From NCBI GenBank assembly GCA_028622995.1, contig JAJQJQ010000007.1:6572001-6636000 (forward strand): a stretch of 64,000 nucleotides of DNA, in the 5' to 3' direction. Shown here piece after piece: positions 10,674 to 22,201 of the stretch (position 1 is the first letter of the stretch; the number at the start of each line of letters is the position of its first letter). This DNA comes from Panagrolaimus kolymaensis. Lineage: Eukaryota; Nematoda; Chromadorea; Rhabditida; Panagrolaimidae. The notes under the pieces were generated by a model, which saw only the letters and a list, made by a program, of their open reading frames with translations, was not told where the DNA came from and made no database searches. A program made the position numbers and the translations under genes.

Positions 10674-13600
10674 TTACACAAATTCCACTTTTGATGTTGT
10701 AACGAAAGGAATATCACGATTGATGAGCTTTCTTAGATCAGTTAAAACTTCTTGATAACTATCAAATGATGAAAAACCACCAGGAAGCGTTGGTGGCATA
10801 TATTCTATGGCTGCAAGCATGTGAACAAAAAGTCTATCAAGACGACGAAGATACGTTGCAATAAATCCTAAAAGAAAAGAATACAATGAATTCCATAATA
10901 TTTTTTTAAAATCATAATACATACCTGGACGAAGATCTGTTTGATCCATAGATGCCTTAAAGGACAAGGATTTACACCAACGATCAAGAAATGGAAACAA
11001 TGTTGGATTGAAATTTTTCATATAGTCTTCAGCACGAGGGATGATAGTTCTCTTTCGCAATTCTGCACCAATTTTTTGAGTCTGTTCCTAAAAATTTAAT
11101 GCATAAATATGTTTGAAAGTTAAAGCATAAAAAGGATTAAAAATTTGCAAAAAGTTAAAGGTAATCATGGTGTAACACATATTATCATAGATCGAGTCGA
11201 CAACCAATAAGTGTGATAAGAGATAGCATTTAAAAGTAAGTATGACAAAGCAAAAAAAACTTACCTTTAATCCATCAAATAAAACAATTTTATCAGAATG
11301 AGTAGTTGCAAGATCAATCTTTGACGTTACTTCCATTTTGATACAAGTTGACAAAACATAGATCAAATCATTTGGTACTTTATCATTGAAAAATGTATGA
11401 AACATAAGTTCAGTGACAAAGAAGCTTTGTTCAATTGGAAGATTAATAGCGAACTTAGCTTTAGGTGAAAGAGAATCGTCGTCTTCAACATAACCAAATG
11501 TTGCAAGTAATCTTAGCATTTTATCGAGCTTGGTTTCCATATCTTCACATTTTGCATCTTCCATAAGCTTTTCCAATTCATTCGCTTCCTTGTGCAAGGC
11601 GTCCTTCTCTTGGTATTTTTGCCATTTATAACGAAAATCAATAATTTGATTTTGTAAATCTTTCAATTCACGTTCTCTTCTCGCTATGGCTTCATCTTTC
11701 TTCTTCAATTCATAGGTGGAACAGCTCAAATCTTGCATAGTAAGTTCGCTAATTTCACCTAGAGTTCGCTTCACCATTTCCTAAAAACGATGTTTAGAAA
11801 AGCCCAAAAAAACGCGAAGAAAAAAACTTACATTCAATTGTGCTTTGATAAATTCTTTTTCATTATCATTGAAAAGCCTTTCAGGTAAACGAAGTCTTTC
11901 AGCTGTAACAACATAGACATTTTTGGGTTCAACACAAAAAATATCCATAACTTCTTTGCATCCATCGCTTGGAGGTCGAAGCAAATTTTCGTCATCAGCT
12001 TCATAACTTTCTTTAGAAACATTCAAAGTTGCATACACTCTTTCTTTTGAGCAATTAACAATCACAGAATATCCAAAATCATGATTGTTTTTTCGAATTT
12101 TAACCACTCTTCCAACATCAAGAAACTTTTCAAAATTCGATCGAATAAATAGTTTTTCACGAAGTTTTTCTTTTTCAGCATCCAGAGTTTCTTTCAATTT
12201 GCAATATTTATCCAAATCATTTTCATCTTCAAGGTCAAATTCTCGAACTATGGCATCTTTCGTGAGTAAATCTGAAAAAAAGTTTATTAGTTAAGTTCTG
12301 AACAAAAGCGATAGTTGCATAAAGTTTTTCTATGGTATCAGTATAACATAATCGCTAAAATTACCTGAGCTTGCTTTCTTTCCTTTTGCAATCATTTGAA
12401 ATTTTGCAAGTGATTGAGAGATGATTTTCTTTTCAGAATGGATGGGAGAGTTGATTGTCAATAAAACAAGAGGAAAATTGATAGAGAATTGAGATTCTAA
12501 TGATGCTAGATTATTCTGAAACATATCAGCCTATTACACGTATGATGAAATTAAGCATTAAAAACCAACCTTAAAGATTTCTTTTGCAACATTAACAGGC
12601 ATATCTTCATCACCATTTATTAAAATGACCATTGGAGAGTGATGATCAGGAAATTCATCGACTTTTACACAAGTATCTTTATATTCATGTTGTGAGAGAA
12701 CTAATGGAGGTTCAGGAACGATTAATCTATCACAAATTTCTTTATATTCATATGGTTTAATCCATCGATAATAACCAGGTTCAACGAGTTTTCGATCACA
12801 AGTAATAATAGCAGCTTGAAAATAAAAATTTGTTTCACGAAGGATACAATCATCAGCAACGATAACTTTGATTAGACCATTTTCAAAGAAAAATTCGATC
12901 AATTCACGCATAAGAGGTAACATTCCATAATGATACGGAGCAATACCTCTCTGTAGAAAAGGCTTCAATTTTTTAACAGGACCATATTCTCGATCTTCTT
13001 TATCATTAATTAGCTTCAGTTCAGTTTCAAAAAGCCGATCAACCATATTTTGATTTTGCTCTAAAAATTATATTATTAGAATTGTTGCCATTTAAGTCTT
13101 GTTAAAATTGTCAAAAGCCATGGACGACTAATGTAAGAAATGATCCAATAAAAATAAACAACAAGTTTCAAAGTTTTTAGAAAACTCTCCATTCGACAAA
13201 AATAACATATTATTCCTTTACCTGAGTTAAAATTCATTTGATCAACAGAATTCACAATCCTTTCAATATCTTCAGTATCAAATGAATGAATCAGAATAGG
13301 ACATCGATCACGAAACATGGTTGAACGAATCAACTTGACAATCTGTGGTTGAGAATTATACCAAGCTTCCGAAAATTTTGCTTCATGAACCTTTTTTTCA
13401 CCAGTTTTCTTTTGAGTAGTCTTGGTTGCAAGGATGAATGGTCCTTCTCGAAAATCACCTAAAATAGTTCATTTAACTTTACAGAATACTTTGGTATCAA
13501 AGAAAACTAACATTTTGGTCGATAACTTGTCCCATAAACATTTCATTCTTTCTGGTGATGAAATGACTAACAGCTGGCTTTCTTTTTAAAGCTTGAATAC

Positions 13601-14832
13601 TTTCAATTGCTCGTTGTTTATCATTACGGCAAATCCATCCTGAAAAAAAGTTAAAATTATAAACTAATGAAGTTCAATGTAAACTTACTCGAAAGTTCAG
13701 AAACATTAGCAAATGAAGGAGTAATGAAAATACATTGTCCATTAGGAGGTTTAAGTAAAGCTTCTTCATATAAATTTCCAACTTCTAAAAACTTGAATGT
13801 TCAATGAGAAAATAATAAAGATAAAACAAACTCACCAGAATTTCCAATGTAATGAAAATCATCAAAAATGAACAAATAATTACTGAATGCACCAGGATAT
13901 TTCATATATAAGGATCGAAAATTATAAATTGTTGTAATAAAGCACATTCGTCGTTCAAAATGGAGTTGATTTAGATTAGAATGAAACGGAATATAATGAA
14001 CATTAGAAAGCAATTTGCTGAGCTCAGAATGTTTTTGACGAGCAATTGATTCATTTCTGACGATGAAGATGATGTGCCTCGGTGAATGAACATCAGATAA
14101 TGTTTTGCGACGGATGTAGCTAAAAAGTGAAGGATGTTATAGAGAAAACAAAAATGACAATAAATTATTGTTTATTGTATATGATAGTAAGCTAACGTAG
14201 TTGAGATCAAAACTATGTCTCATGTTAAACATGTCTCAAAATAATGAAAAGTACTTACTCTACAACAACTTTTCTATCATTCGAGTTATCAGAAGCAAAG
14301 AACATGTGATGATCGTATTCAAAAGCTTCCAACGCAGCCCTAATACAACCTTTATAACATTGAAGCCTTTTAATGCTTGCTATAGGAAGATCACATCGAG
14401 AATATTGATTAACAAAGAATAACTAAAATATAAAGAGAATATAAAAATCATTCAAAAGAAAATTAACAAACTCACCGAATGCTCATAAGGGACACCAGCG
14501 TTATCAAATTTCTGTTCAATTTTGTCTTCATTTACAAGAGTTTCAGCATCAATCACTTCTTCAAAATTAGCTTGAAGTTCAACGGATCTTTCACGAGTAC
14601 GACTTCGAGATCGTGATCTTTGACGAAGAGGTGGTGAAACAGCTCGAACTTCAGTTGATTGATCTGGTCCATCTTCCATCGGTTCATCTTGTTGAATAAC
14701 ATGTTGACTTGTTCCATTTTGACTTATTTCTGCCATAGGTTCATCTTTATGAATTCTTTGAGAAGTTGTTGGTCGCGAATCATCAACATCGAAAGGTTCA
14801 TCTTTAATTTCTTGTTTCGGTTGAACATTCAT
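10674..14832 (-). CDS. MTR4-like (Ski2 family) protein with degenerate helicase motifs
   Basis: Twelve exons (14832-14476, 14422-14259, 14119-13836, 13784-13689, 13639-13511, 13458-13222, 13060-12570, 12515-12365, 12271-11832, 11780-11265, 11087-10925, 10867-10674) give about 1073 aa, the length of MTR4. The alignment follows MTR4 throughout: GDFREGPF, RGIAPYHYGMLPLMRELIEF, the arch/KOW segment GRVVKIRKNNHDFGYSVIVN (about residues 690-710) and the DSHCT region to the end. MTR4 is the RNA helicase feeding the nuclear exosome. Here the Walker A position reads ASDNSNDRKVVV (about 162-173), DEVH/DEIH is DDFH (260-263), SATIPN is ITPSFAN (289-295), motif V is VADDCILRETNF (about 490-501) and the RAGRRG position is DRLIVPE (about 533-539). 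ATPase activity is therefore unlikely. The N-terminus is low-complexity, with IKDEP, HKDEPM and an RS run. The junction of exons 5 and 6 is non-canonical by one base (see findings). Start: first ATG in frame. Confidence 0.88.
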
Positions 14833-14862
14833 TGTCTTGTTGTGGTATTCAGGAAACAATAA

Positions 14863-15162
14863 TAACCAAATAAAAGCAAGAAGAAAAAAATTTGAAGCAA
14901 AATAAATTTGAAAGAACTCAAGAAATTTTTTTTTTCAAAATGACAATTGCTTTGTCAAATGCATTTTTTTTTAAATTTGGCGTCATGAGTCTAATATCTT
15001 ATTACTACAGTAACTAGTATTTTTTAGCGCATGTTTAAAAAATGATATTTATTCTCAAAAATTCATACATGGAAATCATATAATTTACAATTAGTTAAAT
15101 AAAATAAGATACAAGTTAGTTTAAGGCATACATGTAATGAATATACAATGAATAATTTTAGT
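14863..15162. other. Short intergenic region, nothing recognised
   Basis: AT-rich sequence upstream of the MTR4-like gene; it presumably contains that gene's promoter. No motif can be named. Confidence 0.5.
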
Positions 15163-15426
15163 TTATTTTGCATTTTTTGTTGCTTCTTTTACAACATTTC
15201 CTGATGGTCCATTTGGGAATGATGTAAGACGAATAACAATAATTAAAACATCTTCATCGTCTTCACCATCATTGAATAAATTAAATGAACACGACTTTCA
15301 AATCGTATCAAAATCTTTCAAAGGAGCATTCTTTTTATACGCATTCACACCTGCTTGCTCCACTTTCAATCTTTTTTTTTCTTCATTATTATTTAATTTG
15401 TAGCTAAAGTCCAATTTCTTAGAGAC
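15163..15426 (-). pseudogene. Coding-like 3' exon remnant with an in-frame TGA
   Basis: On the minus strand, from GTC at 15426 to TAA at 15163, one frame reads as a typical protein tail of 87 codons interrupted only by TGA at 15298-15300. It includes VEQAGVNAYKKNAPLKDFDT before the stop and FNDGEDDEDVLIIVIRLTSF, then PNGPSGNVVKEATKNAK, after it. The TGA may replace a Trp (TGG) codon. A TTAG acceptor precedes it at 15426-15427. I do not recognise the family and see no upstream exons. It could instead be a functional terminal exon with a different splice arrangement, or read through. Confidence 0.4.
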
Positions 15427-18400
15427 TAACTTTTTTCATTTTTTATATTATGTTTTTAAATTAAGTAAACATAAAAGATAGACTAAAAAAGTCGTGTGTT
15501 CTTTATTAATTATTTATAAATTATAATTGCTTTCATTTGTCTATATACTCATTTCGCACGAGGAGTTAGCTGCAAATATTCATAAATGTGTATCTCTTCT
15601 TTTTTGGAGATTTATTAAAAAATATTAATTAATTCCAAACAATTTTTTTTTATTTGTTATTTTTTCTATTCGTCTCGAACCATTTTAAAATTTATTTTTA
15701 TGTTGTTATTTTTCCATAATTCTGACACATGCCTGCCATTAATAATAAAAATTTTATTACTTGGTTTTTTTGCCGCCATAAAATTATTTGTACTTTAAAT
15801 TTTTTTATGCTGCGTGGAAGTAAGTGTATGTGTCCAAAGATAAAGCTTAAAAAATATAAGTGGGGAGGAGGACATACACTTATAATATTAGGTTATAAAA
15901 ATATTTAAGATAAAAGATTAAATTAATTTTTTTTCTCACTTTTCTTGATGACTATTTTTTGTTAATAAAATTTTTCCTTTTTCTTTCTTGACTGTGTTAT
16001 TACAAATGTTGTGAAAGCTTATTTGTTGATCCATTTTTTTGGCTGTTACACTTTCATACATTGATTTGGTTGGCTCCATGAGCTTTAAAGTCATCACCAT
16101 TCTAAAAGCAAACAATTAAAGCTAATGTAAGATAGTTAAAAAGTTAGATGAAAATGCAAGCATCATAGTTGTGATTCAAAGCTTTAGGTAAAGCGGAGGC
16201 ACCTTCTTACGCAAGGCTTCTCGGTTGACCCTTGTTCTTATTTTTATCTATGAAGCTTTCATTAAAGCTAAAATCATAAATCCTAGTTAGTAAGTAGCAA
16301 ACACCACTTTTCTTTATTATTACCAAAAAGACGAAAATCCTTTGAGGGGTTGAAAGCTTTTTTGGTTTATTAATTTTTTCTTTTATTAAAGGTTTATTAC
16401 AAAGTTCTAAAACTAAGTTCACGTTCACATGCACATAAGTCCAAAAACATAAATATGTAAAAATAAATGGATTTTAAAACATGCTTCATTTCTTTTTATA
16501 GGTACGTGTTAATTTCTTCTTTTACTTACGTAAAAACCAGACGATAAAGAAATTGTTTAGAATTAACCGATTTTCTCAGTATTTTTTTACTTTCATTAGC
16601 TTCATTGCCAATTTTCTTTTCTTACTTTCAGACCTTTAAAAAAGTAAATAATAAATAAATACATATTAAAAGTATCAAAGAACACTTAAAATTATTTATA
16701 AAAAATCCCACTAATTTTTTTTCGTTTCTTGCAAAAAAAAATTAAATTAATTTTTTGCATCCATCGTTAAAAATTTCTTTCTTTCTCCCAACTTCCAAAT
16801 TTATTTATATTTATATTTTTTATTTTTAGTTTTTCACATTTACGGAAATGGGCATTTTCTTGCTTTTTTAATAGCAAGCAAGAAAGGAAAAATTGCTATA
16901 ATAAGTGTGTAAATAATTTTTTCTTTGAAACTTCGAATTACTAAAAAAAGACTAACTTCAATCTCTCCCATTTTTTTTGTAGCATAGCAAAGACGACAAA
17001 ATTTAAATTTCTCTTTCTTAAAAATAATACAAATCCTTTTCTTTATTTATTTTTTTTGTATTTTGTTACTATATTTTATTTTAATATAAAAACTTTATAG
17101 TTTTTTCTTTGATAAAATTTTTATTAACAAACAAAAAATATATATTTGTGAGGGGTTTTCTTTTACTCATTTTTTAGTTGGCAGTAAATAACGGATTTTT
17201 TGTTATCAAATTTTTAAAGTTTAAAATAAAATTATTCTTTCTTATTTTTGGCTTTCAAAAAAGCTTACTTTTTAATTAGATTTAATTTAATACATCGAGT
17301 TTCAGCGCCATTATATGAAAATTTATTTTAATTTAATTTAATTTTTTGTTATTTTTACCTTTTTTTACTTATTGATTTTATTTTTACTTTTTCATTTTTT
17401 ACTTTAAATAAAAAATTCCACAGAAGCTTACTTTTATATTTCGAAATATAATAATATAAAACACTTTCTGCATTTTTAAATTTACTTGTAGTCGCTTTAT
17501 TTTTTTTAGATTTTTTGTTGACGTCAAAATTTGACCGATTTTTTCCTTACTAATTTTTCTGATTTATATATTTACAGCAACAAAAAAAAAGCTATAGCAT
17601 ACATTCGTTTTAATGAAATTAATTGTTTTTTGAAAATCAGTAAAATATTATTTTTATTTTTTTGGCACAAATTAGTTTTTTTGGTTTTTGTGTTTTTACA
17701 GAAAAAAAATCAAACGATTCCTCTTCGAAAATTATGAATGAAACAATTTCGATGAACTTAGACTTTCGCCGCAACGAATCAATCTGTTCATTCTTTACGT
17801 CGTTTATCGTTGTTGCACTCAATCCCAAATTTTTTATTTCTCTCGATCGAACGACTAAAATTTTTCTTTTGTCGGATGACCTTCAATTGCATGTCTTTTA
17901 TTATTATTATTATTTTCTTTTCGAAGATCGACGACTTCGTTTTACTATGTTTGTGTTTGCTTTTTTCTTCTTTATTGAATGTGGACGAGAGTGCGAAGGC
18001 AAATAATTATATTAAAGGTCAATCAAATATTAATTTTATGCTGGTTGGAATTTTCGTACTTGTTGAGATCACTTTTTTTTTCTGTTCAGAAAATAATATA
18101 CTAAAACTGTGCCAAATTTTAAACAGGGAATTAATTAGGCATCGAAGACGAAAATTAAATTTTTTTGGAAAACTTTTTAGGCCTTACTTCGATACTATTT
18201 TTTGTCATACATACATTTTCGAATACTTTTAAATTATTTCTAATTTCACTCCCATTTTTTTGCAAAAAATTTACCAATATATTTTTTGTTTATAAGAAAT
18301 ACAGTAATAAACAAGGAACATAAAACAAAGTGACGCATTTTTTAAAATTATGTTTATAATCCTTTTCCAAATTTTTAAGAGGTTTGCTATAAATATTTTT

Positions 18401-21400
18401 TATTTCTAAAATTTCATAAAGCGATCTTTATCTTATTCAAAACTAATTGTAGCGCTTTAGTTAATTTTTAAAAAAAACTTCCAAAAATCTATATTAGTCC
18501 CGTTCTTCCAATTTCGAAATCCGATCAAAGAACGCTGCCTTCTTTAACGTTAAAATAAAAAGTTGAGAAGAACAAAAAAATATATATCATTTAAATTAAA
18601 GTTTATTTTTTTCTTTATTTTTATGACAAAATTTTTTTTCTTTTCATCCTTCTGTTCTCTTTCCTTTCATTATCTTATCTATCTTCATCGCTTGCTATTA
18701 TTCATGCATCTCTTTTTTTTATCAGTAAAAATTTTATTGAAAGATGAAGTGGAGAACTGCGATGATGCCTGTAAAATAATTATCACAGCAACATCATCAT
18801 TACCTTTTATCGTCTTTGTCGTCGTTGATCATGTTGAATTCTCCGTCATCTCATGTTTTCTTCCATTTTTTGTTTTGTTGGTGAAGGTGTAGTATGTATT
18901 ATTTGGTCCCTTTCCTCAATCACTCATTCTTTTTTTTGTTGATTAAAGAAGAAAAAAATAAAAATAAAAATAGAGAGACGACAAGGGAAAGGAAAAAAAA
19001 GTGTGGGTTATCATCAACTTTTTTTTCTTCTGCCGACAGCCAAACTAACTAACTAACTTACTTTGACTTTGATTTTGTTGAATGATGGTGAATAAATGAT
19101 TACGTGAGCATAGGAAATAAAAAGAAAGAGAAAGTACTCACTCACACTTACACACACACAGACATAGAACTTATGATGTTGTTGATGATGTAAAAAAAAA
19201 AGAAAAAGATTGTGATCACTGATTCTTTTTTTTATTCAATCAACCTTTTTTTTAAACAAAAAATGCAATGTTTCTTTCTTGCTGCTGTTGCTTGTTGCAC
19301 TTTTTTTTTTTGCTGCTGCCTGCTGATGGAAGTGTTTGGGCGTATTTTTTTTTAATGTGATGATGATCGAACAAAATATATATTTAACAAATCAAAAAAT
19401 AAAAAGTGTAGTTTTTCTTCTTTTTTTTTATATTTAATTCCATTTTATAAAAAGAAAAAATAATGCGTTTAATATATTTATATTTATTTCCTATTAAAAA
19501 TGCAAAAAATAATAAAAATGGTTTTTTGCACGAAGACCGTTTTTTTATTAATCTATGTATTTACTTTTTTTACTTTTTTTATCAACCCCCACAAAAAAAA
19601 ACTTAAAGTGTTTATGTATCGTGACATTTTTATTTTTTCAGTCATTGACAAAAGAGATTACAATTTTTGGGTATAAAAAAATATATATTCATTTTTTAGT
19701 TTTTTTAATCGCTTATCAAAATCTTTCATCTTTATTTTTCATTCTTTCTTTTTTTTTTAAAAGAAGATTTTTTGTTGATTTTTTTTATATTTTTGTGTCC
19801 TTCAAATTTTAACCTTTGTTAAAAGTAACTTCAGATGAATTTGAGGAGAGATGCCTAAAAAAAATCCTGGTTTGGTAGTCATGAAAAAACGATGAATAGG
19901 TTATTTTTCTAAAAAACGCACTCATTGGAAAAATGAAGTAGTTTTTTAGTTTTTGCCTTTTTTTTAATTGATTAAATTATTTTCTTCGTCACGATTTCAT
20001 AAGAAATTGGTGCAAAATAAATTTTTTTGGGTACAAAAAAAATGTCGAAATACGCATCAAAACACAAATTTTTGCTTGCCCGGCAAGACAAAGAGCATAA
20101 TTTGTGTATTTGGTATCACTGATCTCACACGCCCCATTTTTTTTTTGATAATTTCCAAATAAAACCAAATAACTTTATTAAGCCATTTCAAAAAGATTAA
20201 GCTTGTATGGATTTAAAATTTTAAACAAATCAATTGCAAATTGAATTTTGCAAAACAAAGCAAAAAAACGGGATTTTTTCAAGCTCCCACACTTCTTTCT
20301 TATGTATCGTTATTTTTTTGGTGGCCATCAATCAACACATTCCTATTTATATATATTTTTTTAAATTACTCTTTCCCTCGTGGAATCTATTTCCATTTAT
20401 TTTTATTTTTGGTCCCTTTTTTCTATTTTTTCTAAAATTTCAGCCTGTTTTAAAGTTTATAGTTTACTTCTCTTTTTTTCTATCACACATTTTTTTGCTT
20501 CCCTTTTTTTTAAATTTTTTCACCCAAAAAAACTAAAAAAGAATATGTTTCAAAGAAAATATACTCTCTTTTTGTTCTCTACTGCCTTGCTGCCATCAAA
20601 AAAAAAAAATAAAAAACATAACAAACTTTTTTTCTTTCCTTTTCTGTGTTACTGCTGCTGCAAAAAATATTAAATTTAAAAAAACCAGAGATGACTATTG
20701 CTAAGGCTTTAAAAAGCTTTCTTTCCCATCTTCTTCCTTGCCCTCCCATGGTGGTGGAGGTTGTGGTGGTAGTTGTTGGTGGTGTACTTAACTAACATTC
20801 TTTGGTTGGCCCCTCCACTTTAAGCTTCATTGCATTTTTTTTCTTTCTTTCTTCTTTCCCGTTACTTTTTTTCTCTCTTTCTTGCTTGTCATCGGCGTTT
20901 TCAATAATTCAAGAAGAAAAAGAAGGAAAGAAAGAAAGAAAAAAGTATTGATTGGAGACGGGTGCTTGCTGGCTTTTTTTTTGCGTCAACGTCGTCCACC
21001 ACTTTTTTTTCTTTTTTATTTTGCCAAGCGACCATAGCACATCGTCGCAGCATAAGCAAAAAGTAAGCAAGGAGCAAAGGCTTTGAGTGCGCTCTGTTCT
21101 TTCTCTCCATTTTCTCTATCTATCATTGCATATTTTTTTTCTTCTTCTGCACTTTGGTTGCTTGTTTGCAATGGACTCTCTTTCCCCCATTTTTTTTTTC
21201 TTTCTCTCTCGCGCGTTTTGTACTAACTACTATTTTACTTTTTTTATTTGTTACGTGTTTTTACACGCGTATGTATGTTTGTCGTCGTCGTCATATTTTA
21301 TAGTATTTTTGATTTTTGCTGCTTGCTTTTGATTTGTTTGATTCACTCAAAATTTTCTAAATTTATAATTTAAAATGTCTATCATCCTCTTAGCTTTTAA

Positions 21401-22130
21401 ACATCAACAACAAAAAATTATCGATCCCATTTTTTGCTAACCTGCTGCTGTGCAAATTTAATAACCAACAACAAAAGAAAAAATATAAAATAAAAATTCT
21501 CTCCTTTTTTGTGTGTGTTTCTGATGTTGTTAGTTAGTTGGTGGTTGTTGGTTAACTTCATTATAGTGATGTTTGATATAACTATTTTATTATATTATTT
21601 TATTTTTGTGCGACTTTGGTTTCTATTCTTTGCCACACATTAGTCTTTCTTTTTTTTTCTGCTCTCTCATTTCTTTTGGACATTAATGATGTAACAAAAT
21701 TTTATTTATTTTTTAAATTATTATATTTTTTGATATTGTTATTTTCCACGCATTCTTTCTTTCTTTATACGGCAGCAGTAACAACACCATCGGCGGAAAT
21801 AAGAAAATAGGAAATAGGGAAGATGATTTTTTTTAATTTACCCCGCATCACCACTGACACTACTACTACTACCGAGCAGAGATGAACTGAACTGCATTTT
21901 TTTACACTTGCGCATTAGTTTCTTTCTTTATATTTTTTTATTGATTGATGATTGCTATCGCGTTTTTCCTTTGCTGTTGCTGCTGAACTTATTGCATCTT
22001 TGTTTTTCAATACTTTTTTGTTCTTCTTCGTTTCCTATTTATTTTAAAATTTCGATTACAATTAATTATACTGCTTCCAATCGATATTAAATTTTTAATA
22101 TTAAGTTTTAATTTTCATTTTTTTTTTCAG
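15427..22130. other. Long T-rich non-coding region, possible 5' intron
   Basis: Nearly 7 kb with strong excess of T runs on the plus strand, as in the sense strand of introns in this window. It ends in a strong acceptor (TTTTTTTTTCAG, ending 22130) in front of the Q-rich gene. Short ORFs such as 17662-18006, 17810-18232 and 20234-20536 are Phe/Leu/Ile-rich translations of T runs and show no domains. Simple repeats include CA-rich 19143-19160 and AACT repeats near 19043-19060. No gene is supported. Confidence 0.55.
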
Positions 22131-22201
22131 TGGTAATCTAAACAATTGCGTGCGTAACCACAGCCACGATAACGCATTAACATTTTTATTATTATTTCAT
22201 T

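Noticed and set aside
10550..10680. Plus-strand segment beginning MAKLSVKDDTPVLL next to the 3' end of the MTR4-like gene
   Set aside because: It most likely represents the 3' UTR of the minus-strand gene; the frame ends soon and no family fits.
17518..17526. TTGACGTCAA palindrome (CRE-like), also near 31163
   Set aside because: Single short palindromes in long non-coding stretches are expected by chance; no gene start is adjacent.
17531..18232. Three overlapping plus-strand ORFs with Phe/Leu-rich products, suggesting membrane proteins
   Set aside because: The hydrophobicity comes from T runs in a T-rich intron-like region; no conserved segment or consistent frame.
20234..21332. Series of very hydrophobic short ORFs
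   Set aside because: Same T-run effect; the frames interrupt one another and lack splice logic.
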